Assembly: GCF_000442315.1 (NCBI RefSeq)
Contig: NZ_KE557318.1
Span: forward strand, 131,362 to 195,361
Direction: 5' to 3'
From: Rubellimicrobium thermophilum DSM 16684
Lineage (GTDB): Bacteria > Pseudomonadota > Alphaproteobacteria > Rhodobacterales > Rhodobacteraceae
Length of the DNA stretch: 64,000 nucleotides
Shown: one piece after another, positions 22,949-31,034 of the stretch
Layout of the letters: every line of letters starts with the position of its first letter
Position numbering within the stretch: position 1 is the stretch's first letter
Made by a program: the position numbers and the translations under genes
The notes under the pieces: generated by a model
What the model saw: the letters and a program-made list of their open reading frames with translations, nothing else
Database searches by the model: none
Told to the model about the DNA's origin: nothing

Positions 22949-23982
22949 GCCGGGCCCGGATGCTGGCAGGCGGCGGGCTTGCCCTGACCCTTTCGGCGGC
23001 CCTGCATGCGGCCGGTTTGTCATGGGCCTATCGCCTGCCGGATCGGCCGATGATGGGTGGCGGCGGAGACGCGGCCCCGGCCGCGCTCGGCCATGCCTTT
23101 GCGGATTTCGCGGCGGGGGTGAGCGCGGTCCGCCCGGATGCCGCGGCCGCAGTCGATCCGCTCGACCGCTCCGCCCCACGGCCCGTTCCCGTGCAGCCGT
23201 CCCCCGTGCAGCCGGACTCTTCGCCGCCGGTTGCGCCAGCGGACATGCCGGCTGTCGAACCGGCCGGGGCTGCCCCGGCCGGGATCGCAGAGCCGATCGT
23301 CCCTCAACCGCCCGCCCTGCCGCAGATTGCTGCTGCCGATCTGGCGTCTCATGCGCGCCCGGATGATCCAGCAGCTCCGACAGAGCCCCCCCTGGCCACC
23401 TCTGCCCCGCCTGCAGCCAGGCCTGTCACACCGGACGAGACGATCTCTCCCGTGCCGGATGAGCTTCTGACCGGGGATGCAGCGATGGCAGAAGCGCCCG
23501 TCTCGAGCCTGCGTCCCGTGGCCCGGCCTTCGCCCGAGAGACGGGCCGCAGTGACCCGCAGCGATCCGCCAGCCCCGAGGACGCAGCAGCCTGCGACGCC
23601 GCCCGCCAGCCCCGGCAATGCCGAAGCCGATGCCCGCCGCGGAAGCCCCGACGGCAGCGAAACGGGGCAGGCTGCTGCAACGGGGAGCCCCTCTGCCACA
23701 GCGGCCGAGGCCGGCAATGCGGCCGCCACGAACTATCCGGGAGAGGTCCTGCGCCAGATCACCCGGTTGCGCCGCCCCCCGGCGCCAGCACGGGGGCGGG
23801 TGCTTGTGGTGTTCACCATCGCGCCTTCCGGAGCCCTGGCCTCTGTCAGCGTGGCCAGCTCCTCCGGCGCGCCTGAACTCGACCGCATCGCCCTGGAGCA
23901 TGTCCAGAGGGCGGCTCCCTTCCCGCCCCCCCCGGCCGGGGCGCTGACGACCTTTTCCTTCGAATTCGTCGGCCGTCCCTGA
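22945..23982 (+). CDS. tonB: TonB-family energy transducer
   Basis: 345 residues: an N-terminal membrane anchor (LALTLSAALHAAGLSWAYR), a long Pro/Ala-rich periplasmic spacer (about residues 60-255), and a C-terminal TonB domain (NYPGEVLRQITRLRRPPAPARGRVLVVFTI, then DRIALEHVQRAAPFPPPP). It would couple the ExbBD motor to HmuR. The operon therefore encodes a dedicated energising complex. Transcription converges with the sugar ABC genes, whose last stop is only 74 bp away. Confidence 0.92.
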   Translation: MSRARMLAGGGLALTLSAALHAAGLSWAYRLPDRPMMGGGGDAAPAALGHAFADFAAGVSAVRPDAAAAVDPLDRSAPRPVPVQPSPVQPDSSPPVAPADMPAVEPAGAAPAGIAEPIVPQPPALPQIAAADLASHARPDDPAAPTEPPLATSAPPAARPVTPDETISPVPDELLTGDAAMAEAPVSSLRPVARPSPERRAAVTRSDPPAPRTQQPATPPASPGNAEADARRGSPDGSETGQAAATGSPSATAAEAGNAAATNYPGEVLRQITRLRRPPAPARGRVLVVFTIAPSGALASVSVASSSGAPELDRIALEHVQRAAPFPPPPAGALTTFSFEFVGRP

Positions 23983-24055
23983 GAGAGGGCGGGAGAGAAG
24001 ATGCAGACAGCCGTGCCGCGTCCTCATGGCAGAGGCGGCTTGTGGGTCTTTCCTG

Positions 24056-25090
24056 TCAGCCGATGGCGAGACCCTTGTCGTCAAAGGCATGAATCCGCGC
24101 CGGGTCGAAGGCGAGGCCGACCGTATCGCCGGGGACGATCCGGTATCCGGCATCGGCCTCCACGATCATCTGGCCTGCGGCGCTGTCGAGATAGACGAAG
24201 CTTGTATTGCCCAGATGCTCGACCACGGTTGCCCGTGCATCGAGATGTCCCTCGCCCGGTCCCGTCAGCCGGAGATGCTCGGGCCGGATCCCCAGCTCCG
24301 TCGCACCCGGCGGGACAGCGGGAAGCCGCCCGCCCCCGGGTATCCTGCCTTCGGAATCCACCGGCACGAAGTTCATCCCCGGACTGCCGATGAAGCCGGC
24401 CACGAAGCGATTGGCCGGATGGTTGTAGAGCTCGAGCGGACTGCCGACCTGCTGGATGCGCCCCCGGTCAAGCACCACGATCCTGTCGGCCAGTGTCATC
24501 GCCTCGACCTGATCATGGGTCACATAGATCATGGTCGTGCCGATCTCGTTGTGCAGCTTGGCCAGCTCGATCCGCATCTGCACCCGCAGCAGCGCATCGA
24601 GATTGGACAGCGGTTCGTCGAAGAGGAAGACCTGCGGTTCGCGCACCAGCGCCCTGCCGATGGCAACACGCTGACGCTGTCCGCCCGACAGCTCGGCCGG
24701 GCGCCGGTCGAGCAGGTGATCCAGCTGGAGAAGCCGGGCCACACGTTCGGCCGCGGCACGCTGCTCTGCCCGCGGGCGCCCGGCCAGGGACAGCGAGAAG
24801 GCGATGTTCTGCGCCACCGTCAGATGCGGATAGAGGGCATAGGACTGAAAGACCATGGCCACGCCGCGGCTCTTGGGCTCGGCATGGGTCACGTCGCGGC
24901 TGCCGATGCGGACGCTTCCCCCGCTCACCCTCTCAAGTCCGGCAATCATCCGCAGCAGGGTGGACTTGCCGCAGCCCGAAGGCCCCAGCAGCGCGCAGAA
25001 GGATCCGTCCTCGACCGAAAGGCTCAGGTCGCGGATCACGTCCACCGCGCCAAAGCTCTTGGAGATGGAGGCCAGTTCGACGCTCGCCAT
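24056..25090 (-). CDS. Carbohydrate ABC transporter ATP-binding protein (UgpC/MsmK type)
   Basis: 344-residue CUT1-family ATPase: Walker A GPSGCGKST, signature LSGGQRQRVAIGRAL, Walker B VFLFDEPLSNLDA, H-loop YVTHDQVEAMTLAD, and a C-terminal TOBE domain (GIRPEHLRLTG). It is last in the order binding protein-permease-permease-ATPase. The neighbouring arabinofuranosidases suggest an arabino-oligosaccharide substrate. Confidence 0.92.
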   Translation of the reverse strand: MASVELASISKSFGAVDVIRDLSLSVEDGSFCALLGPSGCGKSTLLRMIAGLERVSGGSVRIGSRDVTHAEPKSRGVAMVFQSYALYPHLTVAQNIAFSLSLAGRPRAEQRAAAERVARLLQLDHLLDRRPAELSGGQRQRVAIGRALVREPQVFLFDEPLSNLDALLRVQMRIELAKLHNEIGTTMIYVTHDQVEAMTLADRIVVLDRGRIQQVGSPLELYNHPANRFVAGFIGSPGMNFVPVDSEGRIPGGGRLPAVPPGATELGIRPEHLRLTGPGEGHLDARATVVEHLGNTSFVYLDSAAGQMIVEADAGYRIVPGDTVGLAFDPARIHAFDDKGLAIG

Positions 25091-25093
25091 GGC

Positions 25094-25945
25094 TTACCCC
25101 TTGATCCCGGTAGACAGCGCGATGGCCTGGGTGACCCTGCGCTGGAAGAGAAGATAGGCAAGAGCCACGGGCAGGCTGGCCAGGACTGCGCCGGCCAGGA
25201 TGCGCCCGTAGGCAACGCCAAAGGCGTCCTGGACCGTGGCGATCCCCACGGTCACGGTCATCATCCGTTCATTGTTTGCGGCAAGGAAAGGCCACAGGAA
25301 ACTGTTCCATGCCCCGATGAAGGTGATGATCGCCATCGCCGTCGTGACCCCCCAGTTCATCGGCAGGAAGAGCCGGAACAGCAGCTGGAACTCGCTGGCG
25401 CCGTCCATGACGGCCGCCTCGCGGTATTCGCGTGGCAGGCTGTCGAAGAATTGCTTGTAGACGATCACCGTGACCGGGGTGATGAGCATCGGCAGGATGA
25501 TCCCCAGATGCGTGTTCAGAAGTCCCACGCCGGCGATGATGATGAAATGGTTCACGATCAGCGCCGGGACCGGGATCATGAAGGAAGCGAGGATGATCCA
25601 CCACAGCAGCCGCCGCCCCGGAAAGCGCAGCTGCGAGATCGCATAACCCGCACAGGCCGAGACGAGAACCGCGATGACGGTGATCGCCACCGAGGTGATC
25701 GTGGAGTTCAGATACCAGACCGGCAGGTTCGAATTGGTGATGCCGAAGATGTAGCCCTGCAGGGTGGGGTTCGACGGCCAGGGGGAGAATTCCCGAACCG
25801 TGTCCGCATCGAAGCGCAGGCTTGTCACCAGCGCCCAGTAGATCGGCAGGAACCAGATTGCTGCGGCGATCAGCGTCAACAGCGTGAGAAGCACGCCAGC
25901 CAGGTCGATGCGACGGGTGGGATGTCCGGCGGACAGGGCGGTCAT
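25094..25945 (-). CDS. Carbohydrate ABC transporter permease 2 (CUT1, AraQ/MalG type)
   Basis: Inner-membrane permease of about 283 residues with six hydrophobic segments and the ATPase-contact motif EYREAAVMDGASEFQLLFRLFLPM. The start at 25945 overlaps the stop of permease 1 (ATGA); the open frame extends further upstream inside that gene but this is not coding. It is a heteromeric partner of the next gene. Confidence 0.92.
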   Translation of the reverse strand: MTALSAGHPTRRIDLAGVLLTLLTLIAAAIWFLPIYWALVTSLRFDADTVREFSPWPSNPTLQGYIFGITNSNLPVWYLNSTITSVAITVIAVLVSACAGYAISQLRFPGRRLLWWIILASFMIPVPALIVNHFIIIAGVGLLNTHLGIILPMLITPVTVIVYKQFFDSLPREYREAAVMDGASEFQLLFRLFLPMNWGVTTAMAIITFIGAWNSFLWPFLAANNERMMTVTVGIATVQDAFGVAYGRILAGAVLASLPVALAYLLFQRRVTQAIALSTGIKG

Positions 25946-26820
25946 CGCGCACCCCTCATGCGCAGGAGCTGGAACTGCAGCACCGAGAAGATGGCCACGA
26001 TGATGAAGAGCATCACGGCAACTGTCGCGGCATAGCCGCCCTGATTCCGCTGAAAGGCGGTTTCGTAGATGTATTGCACCATGACCATGGTGGAACGTGT
26101 CCGGCCGCCCTGAGCGAACAGGTAGACCTGATCGAAGATCTTGAGTTGAAGGATGAGCTGGATCGTCAGGCACAGCACGGTGACCGGCCAGATCAGTGGC
26201 CAGGTGATCCGTGTGAAAAGCTGCCAGCGCGTTGCGCCGTCAAGACTTGCCGCCTCGTAGAGATCGCGCGGGATGTTCCTCAGCCCGGCCAGAAACAGCA
26301 GGATGGAAAAACCGTTGGTCCACCAGATGGTGATCAGGGCGACCCCCGGCATGAACCAGGGCAGGGTCCGCCAGACATTGACGTTGCGGCCCGCCAGGGG
26401 TTCGATCACGCCCTGCAGCAGGCCGAAGCGCACATTCGTGAGCCAGTCCCAGATGACGTAGACGACGGTGACCGGCAGGATAAAGGGCAGAAAGAACAGC
26501 GCGAGCACCAGGCTCTGGAGCCAGCCTCTCAGCCGCGAGACCATGAGGGCGATCAGCAGCGCGACCGCCGTGCCGGGAACCACGGTCAGGATCACGAAAT
26601 AGCTCGTGTTCCACAGGGCCGTGTGAAACACCGGATCGGCGAGAAGCGCCCTGTAGTTGTCGAGCCCGATCCAGTCCCCTTTCCCGATCAGGGGAGCATT
26701 GGTGAAGCTGATCGTCACCATCTGGATCGTGGGCCAGACGAACATCCAGCCATAGATCACGAGAAAAGGTGTGATCAGCACCAGGGCGGCGATCAGTTCC
26801 TTGCGTCGGTCGGTCAGCAT
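25942..26820 (-). CDS. Carbohydrate ABC transporter permease 1 (CUT1, AraP/MalF type)
   Basis: 292-residue permease with an N-terminal segment (ALVLITPFLVIYGWMFVWPTIQM) and the EAA motif LYEAASLDGATRWQLFTRITWPLIWPV. It forms the channel with permease 2. It follows the binding-protein gene after a 72-bp gap that is GC-rich and may hold an attenuating hairpin, as is common after binding-protein genes. Confidence 0.92.
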   Translation of the reverse strand: MLTDRRKELIAALVLITPFLVIYGWMFVWPTIQMVTISFTNAPLIGKGDWIGLDNYRALLADPVFHTALWNTSYFVILTVVPGTAVALLIALMVSRLRGWLQSLVLALFFLPFILPVTVVYVIWDWLTNVRFGLLQGVIEPLAGRNVNVWRTLPWFMPGVALITIWWTNGFSILLFLAGLRNIPRDLYEAASLDGATRWQLFTRITWPLIWPVTVLCLTIQLILQLKIFDQVYLFAQGGRTRSTMVMVQYIYETAFQRNQGGYAATVAVMLFIIVAIFSVLQFQLLRMRGAR

Positions 26821-26892
26821 GGGCTCCCCGGTCGGGTCTGGTCGGGTCGGGCCGGCCCCGGCACAGGGTGGGGCCGGCCATTGCGCAAGGGG

Positions 26893-28158
26893 TCAGAGCC
26901 TGTCCATCGCCGCCTTCATCTCGGCCACGGCGGTGGCGGCATCCACCTCGCCGTTCATGGCCGCGGTGAAGGCATTGCCGGCTTCCTCGAACAGGGCAGA
27001 GGCCACGCCTGCATGGATCGACTTCGGGTCGAAGACCATGTTGGCGATGAGCGAGGCATAGGTCGCCTGCGGCTCCATCGTCTGGTATTCCTCGGACTGA
27101 ATGACGGCCAGGTTGGCAGGAATATGCCCCGCCGTGGCCCAGAACAGCGAATGTTCGGACATCCAGCGGATCACTTCGAGCACCGCCGCATGCTTTTCAG
27201 CGGTTGGCGGTTTGCCGACATTGTTGGGGATGGCGAAGGCATGGCTGTCGGCATAGGTGCAGGGCCGGTCGAAGAGCACAGGCAGCTCGATCGCGCCCCA
27301 TTCGAAAAGCTCGCCCCGCGCAGCAAGATCGGTCATCGTGGGAACTTCCCAGACGCCGTTGATCATGAACGGCGCCGCCCCCGAGGTGAAGAGGGCCACC
27401 GTGGTCGGGTAATCGGTGTAGGAGGGATTGTAGCCGTTGGCGACCCAGTCGGCGATCACCTGCACCGCGTTTTCAAGCTTCTGCTGACTGTCGCCAGGGA
27501 ACCAGTCGCCGTCGCCGCCGATGGTGCCGCCCTGCTGGCAGAGAAGGGAATAGATGGTGCGGAAGGCAAAGCCGCCATCGGCCGTCACCTGCGCGATGGC
27601 CCACTCTGCACCATTGTCCTTGAGCGTCTGCAGTGCGGCGTTGAAATTCTCGAGCCCGTCGAGCCCGGTTGGCAGCCCGTCCTCGCCGATGAGGCCCGCT
27701 GCCTCGAGCATGTCCTTGTTGTAGTAGAGGACGATGGGATGGGTGTCGAAGGGGATGGCATAGGTCGTGCCGTCCACGTTCACCGCTTCCCAGGTCGAGG
27801 GGGCGAAGCTGTCGGGTGACAGGCCCATCGCGGCAAGATCCTCCGGCGTGATCGGGGCCAGCGTGCCCTGACTGACCGCGAGGGGGATGCGGCTTGCGTG
27901 ATAGGTCATGATGTCAGGGCCTTCCCCGACCGCCGCCGCTGTCTGGACCTTGGTATAGAACGGAATGCCCCAGTCGAGCGTGGTGGCATTGATCTGGATT
28001 TCGCCCGCATGTTCGGCGTTGAAGTCGCTGATGAGCTGCTTCATCCGCACCCCGTCGCCGCCACCCAGGAAATCCCACCATTCGACGATCTCCTGAGCCT
28101 GCACGCCGGGCGCCAGCAGCGCCGAAGACAGCAAGGCCGCCCGAAATGTTCTGGTCAT
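26893..28158 (-). CDS. Carbohydrate ABC transporter substrate-binding protein
   Basis: 421-residue family-1 extracellular solute-binding protein with a Sec signal peptide (FRAALLSSALLAPGVQAQE). Mature motifs EIVEWWDFLGGGDGVRMKQLISDFNAEH, YAIPFDTHPIVLYYNKDMLEAAGL and a Trp-rich cleft are typical. First gene of its operon. Likely ligand is an arabinose-containing oligosaccharide, inferred only from the GH51/GH127 genes across the divergent promoter. Confidence 0.9.
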   Translation of the reverse strand: MTRTFRAALLSSALLAPGVQAQEIVEWWDFLGGGDGVRMKQLISDFNAEHAGEIQINATTLDWGIPFYTKVQTAAAVGEGPDIMTYHASRIPLAVSQGTLAPITPEDLAAMGLSPDSFAPSTWEAVNVDGTTYAIPFDTHPIVLYYNKDMLEAAGLIGEDGLPTGLDGLENFNAALQTLKDNGAEWAIAQVTADGGFAFRTIYSLLCQQGGTIGGDGDWFPGDSQQKLENAVQVIADWVANGYNPSYTDYPTTVALFTSGAAPFMINGVWEVPTMTDLAARGELFEWGAIELPVLFDRPCTYADSHAFAIPNNVGKPPTAEKHAAVLEVIRWMSEHSLFWATAGHIPANLAVIQSEEYQTMEPQATYASLIANMVFDPKSIHAGVASALFEEAGNAFTAAMNGEVDAATAVAEMKAAMDRL

Positions 28159-28478
28159 CCGATCCTCCCTTTGCCCGGGGGCCTTGTGCGCCCCTCGACC
28201 CGTTCTTTCCGGATCCGGCCCGGCATTCCCGGAGCGCCCCCGTCGCGAGGACGCGGATCCGACAGGGGAAATCCTATGGAAGACACGACTTGTGTCAACA
28301 AGAATGTAGATACATATCGGTGTCCATGATTATTGAAGATCATAGAGCCATGCTGGAAGGCGAATGCCCATGCTCCTGCGCGCTGGAACAATTTCCAATT
28401 TGGGCAGGAGGGGTCGCTTGATGGCATCCGTGATGCCGGACTAGACTGGATGTGTTCCATGGAGGCTGATACGGTATC
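28159..28478. promoter_or_regulatory. Divergent promoter region with palindromic operators
   Basis: About 320 bp between the transporter operon and the wHTH regulator. A perfect 13-bp palindrome TGATACGGTATCA (28467-28479) lies between the regulator's GGAGG (28461-28465) and its ATG, and touches the first base of that codon. The related half-site GATAC recurs at about 28309 (GTAGATACATATC) and in front of the GH51 gene at about 29482. An inverted repeat GACAC-N5-GTGTC is at about 28283. The palindrome is the best candidate for autoregulation by the wHTH protein. Confidence 0.55.
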
Positions 28479-29411
28479 ATGGGTCGCAACTTTCTCATCG
28501 TCGATCCCGAAGAAGGTCTCGGCGTTCTCAAGGCTCTTGCCTCTCCGGCGCGGATTCAGGCCCTGAAGCTTCTGCGCCGGGAGGGGCCGCTGAACGTCAA
28601 CGAGATCGCCCAGCGCCTGTCCCTGCCGCAATCCACGGTCTCGGCCAACATTCAGCTTCTGGAGGAGGCCGGCCTCATCCGGACCGAGACGCAGCGCGCC
28701 CGCAAGGGCAACCAGAAGCTCTGCCACAGTCAGTTCGACGAGATTCTGGTCCTGCTCAAGGATCAGGATGCGGCGGCTGCCGATGCCAATACCATCGAGG
28801 TGGCCATGCCGCTCGGCCTCTACACCTCCTGCGAGGTAACGGCGCCCTGCGGCCTCTGCTCCACGCAGGGCATCGTGGGGCTTCTCGATGTGCCGGACAG
28901 CTTTCTGGATCCCGGCCGCATGGATGCGGCTCTCATCTGGTTCACCCGGGGCTATGTTGAGTATCAGTTTCCGAACAATATCAAGTTGATGAAGGGGAGC
29001 CTGCGCTCGCTCGAGTTCTCCATGGAGCTCTGTTCGGAAGTGCCGGGGACGAGCCCCAACTGGCCCTCGGACATCACTGTCTCGGTCAACCGGGTCGATA
29101 TCGGCACATGGACAAGCCCGGGCGATTTCGGCGACCAGCGCGGCGTCTATACGCCCGACTGGTGGAAGCTGAAGGGCAGCCAGTATGGCAAGCTCAAGAC
29201 CTGGCGGGTGACACCCGAAGGCACCTTCGTGGATGGCGTGAAGATCTCGCCCGTCTCCCTCAAGGATCTCGACCTCGACAGGCATCGCTCGATCCGCCTG
29301 CGCATCGCGGTGCGCGAGGATGCGCGCCATCCCGGTGGCGTCAACATCTTCGGACGCGGCTTTGGCAACTATGACCAGGACATCGTGATGCGGATCACGA
29401 CCTCCGGCTAG
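28479..29411 (+). CDS. ArsR-type winged-helix regulator with a long C-terminal domain
   Basis: 310 residues. Residues about 12-85 are an ArsR-like winged helix (LKALASPARIQALKLLRREGPLNVNEIAQRLSLPQSTVSANIQLLEEAGLIRTET in outline). The remaining 220 residues are not a usual ArsR extension. They hold a Cys-rich motif (CEVTAPCGLCST) and an aromatic-rich stretch (WTSPGDFGDQRGVYTPDWWKLKGSQYG), perhaps a sugar-sensing beta domain. It probably controls the divergent transporter and the downstream glycosidases. This is inferred from position and shared GATAC motifs. Confidence 0.85.
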   Translation: MGRNFLIVDPEEGLGVLKALASPARIQALKLLRREGPLNVNEIAQRLSLPQSTVSANIQLLEEAGLIRTETQRARKGNQKLCHSQFDEILVLLKDQDAAAADANTIEVAMPLGLYTSCEVTAPCGLCSTQGIVGLLDVPDSFLDPGRMDAALIWFTRGYVEYQFPNNIKLMKGSLRSLEFSMELCSEVPGTSPNWPSDITVSVNRVDIGTWTSPGDFGDQRGVYTPDWWKLKGSQYGKLKTWRVTPEGTFVDGVKISPVSLKDLDLDRHRSIRLRIAVREDARHPGGVNIFGRGFGNYDQDIVMRITTSG

Positions 29412-29430
29412 GCCGGGGCGGGGATTCTTC

Positions 29431-29459
29431 TTGACGACCTTTCCCTGTAGTCAGATATA
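29431..29459 (+). promoter_or_regulatory. Candidate sigma-70 promoter of the GH51-GH127 operon
   Basis: TTGACG (29431-29436) and GATATA (29454-29459) are separated by 17 bp. The region just downstream (29454-29482) carries GATATACATCGTAT and TGATACGG, which resemble the palindrome at 28467-28479. A repressor bound there would block initiation. The GH51 start is at 29519. Confidence 0.5.
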
Positions 29460-29518
29460 CATCGTATTTGCTGATACGGATTCCGGGCCGCCGGGTCCTG
29501 CGCAGAAGGGAGGGCAAC

Positions 29519-31033
29519 ATGAAGGCGACCGTCACGGCGCACCGGGATTTCACCATCGCCGCCATCGACGAGCGGATCTATTCCGCGTTCCTCGAGCATC
29601 TGGGCCGGGCGGTCTATACCGGTATCCATGAACCAGATCATCCGACGGCTGATGCCAACGGCATGCGCGGCGACGTGGCCGAGCTGGTGCGCGAGCTCGA
29701 CATCCCCTTCGTGCGCTATCCCGGCGGCAATTTCGTCTCCGCCTACAATTGGGAGGACGGGATCGGTCCGGTGGAGCAGCGCCCGGTGCGGCTCGACCTC
29801 GCCTGGCACACCTCCGAATCGAACCGCGTCGGCATCCACGAATTCATGGCCTGGTGCGACACGGTGAACACCCGGCCGATGCTCGCCATCAATCTCGGTT
29901 CCCGCGGGCTCGATCAGGCGCGGAACTTCGTCGAATATGTCAACGGACCCCTGGGCAGCTACTGGGGCGACCTGCGCAAGAAGAATGGCCGGGCCGAGCC
30001 CTGGAATTGCCGCCTGTGGTGCCTCGGCAACGAGATGGACGGGCCCTGGCAGATCGGCCACAAGACGGCCGAGGAATACGGACGGCTCGCCAACGAGACG
30101 GCCAAGGCCCTGCGGGCCTTCGACAAGGGGCTGGAACTGGTCGTCTGCGGCTCCTCCAATTCGGACATGAAGACCTATCCGGAATGGGAGCGCATCGTCC
30201 TCGAACATACCTACGAGGCGGTCGATCACATCAGCCTGCACATGTATTTCGCCAACCGCGACGGCGACACGCAGACCTATCTTTCGCTCAATCACAAGCT
30301 CGACCGCTACATCGCGACCGTCGCCGCAGCGATCCGTCTGGTGAAGGCGAACAAGAGGTCGAAGCGCGATGTCCATATCAGCTTTGATGAATGGAATGTC
30401 TGGTATCATTCCAATGCCGAGGATCGGGCCGTGCTCGAGGGGAATGCCGGATGGCCCCATGCGCCGCGGCTGCTCGAGGACATCTACATCTTCGAGGATG
30501 TGCTTCAGGTCGGGTGTATCCTCAACACCTTCATCCGGCGGTCGGATGTGGTGAAGATCGCCTGCATCGCGCAGCTGGTGAATGTCATTGCCCCGATCAT
30601 GACCGAGCCGGGCGGGCCGGCCTGGCGGCAAACGATCTACTATCCCTACTACTTCGCTTCCCGCCATGGGCGGGGAACGGCGCTCAATCTGTCGGTCAGC
30701 TGTCCCGGCTACGACAGCATTCATGACGACAATGTGCCCTGGCTTGATATCGCCGGGGTCCATGACGAGGCGGCCCGCACCCTCACCTTCTTTGCCATCA
30801 ATCGGCACGCGGCCGAATCCTTGCAGACCGAGATCGCCCTGCAAGGCTTCGGCGCGGCCCGTGTGACCGAACACAAGGTGATGACGCATGAGAATCTGCG
30901 CGCGCGGAATACGCTGGCCGATCCTGATGCCGTCGTTCCGCGCGACGGGGCCGGCGCAAGAGTCGCCGATGGACTGCTGACGGTGACGCTTCCGCCGCAT
31001 TCCTGGCAGATGATCCGCGTCACGCTGGCCTGA
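29519..31033 (+). CDS. abfA: Alpha-L-arabinofuranosidase, GH51
   Basis: Cytoplasmic glycosidase of about 504 residues, no signal peptide, releasing L-arabinose from alpha-arabinofuranosides. The acid/base Glu is in CLGNEMDGPW and the nucleophile Glu in ISFDEWNVWY, the two GH51 signatures. N-terminal RIYSAFLEHLGRAVYTGI and VRYPGGNFVSAYNWEDGIGP are also characteristic. The start at 29519 has AGAAGGGAGG upstream; an in-frame extension to 29468 lacks support. It is followed after 1 bp by GH127. Confidence 0.95.
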   Translation: MKATVTAHRDFTIAAIDERIYSAFLEHLGRAVYTGIHEPDHPTADANGMRGDVAELVRELDIPFVRYPGGNFVSAYNWEDGIGPVEQRPVRLDLAWHTSESNRVGIHEFMAWCDTVNTRPMLAINLGSRGLDQARNFVEYVNGPLGSYWGDLRKKNGRAEPWNCRLWCLGNEMDGPWQIGHKTAEEYGRLANETAKALRAFDKGLELVVCGSSNSDMKTYPEWERIVLEHTYEAVDHISLHMYFANRDGDTQTYLSLNHKLDRYIATVAAAIRLVKANKRSKRDVHISFDEWNVWYHSNAEDRAVLEGNAGWPHAPRLLEDIYIFEDVLQVGCILNTFIRRSDVVKIACIAQLVNVIAPIMTEPGGPAWRQTIYYPYYFASRHGRGTALNLSVSCPGYDSIHDDNVPWLDIAGVHDEAARTLTFFAINRHAAESLQTEIALQGFGAARVTEHKVMTHENLRARNTLADPDAVVPRDGAGARVADGLLTVTLPPHSWQMIRVTLA

Positions 31034-31034
31034 C

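Noticed and set aside
24026..26035. 669-codon open frame on the plus strand opposite the sugar ABC genes
   Set aside because: Its translation is rich in His, Gln, Arg and Asp with no domain, as expected for the reverse frame of GC-rich genes; the minus strand has clear ABC motifs.
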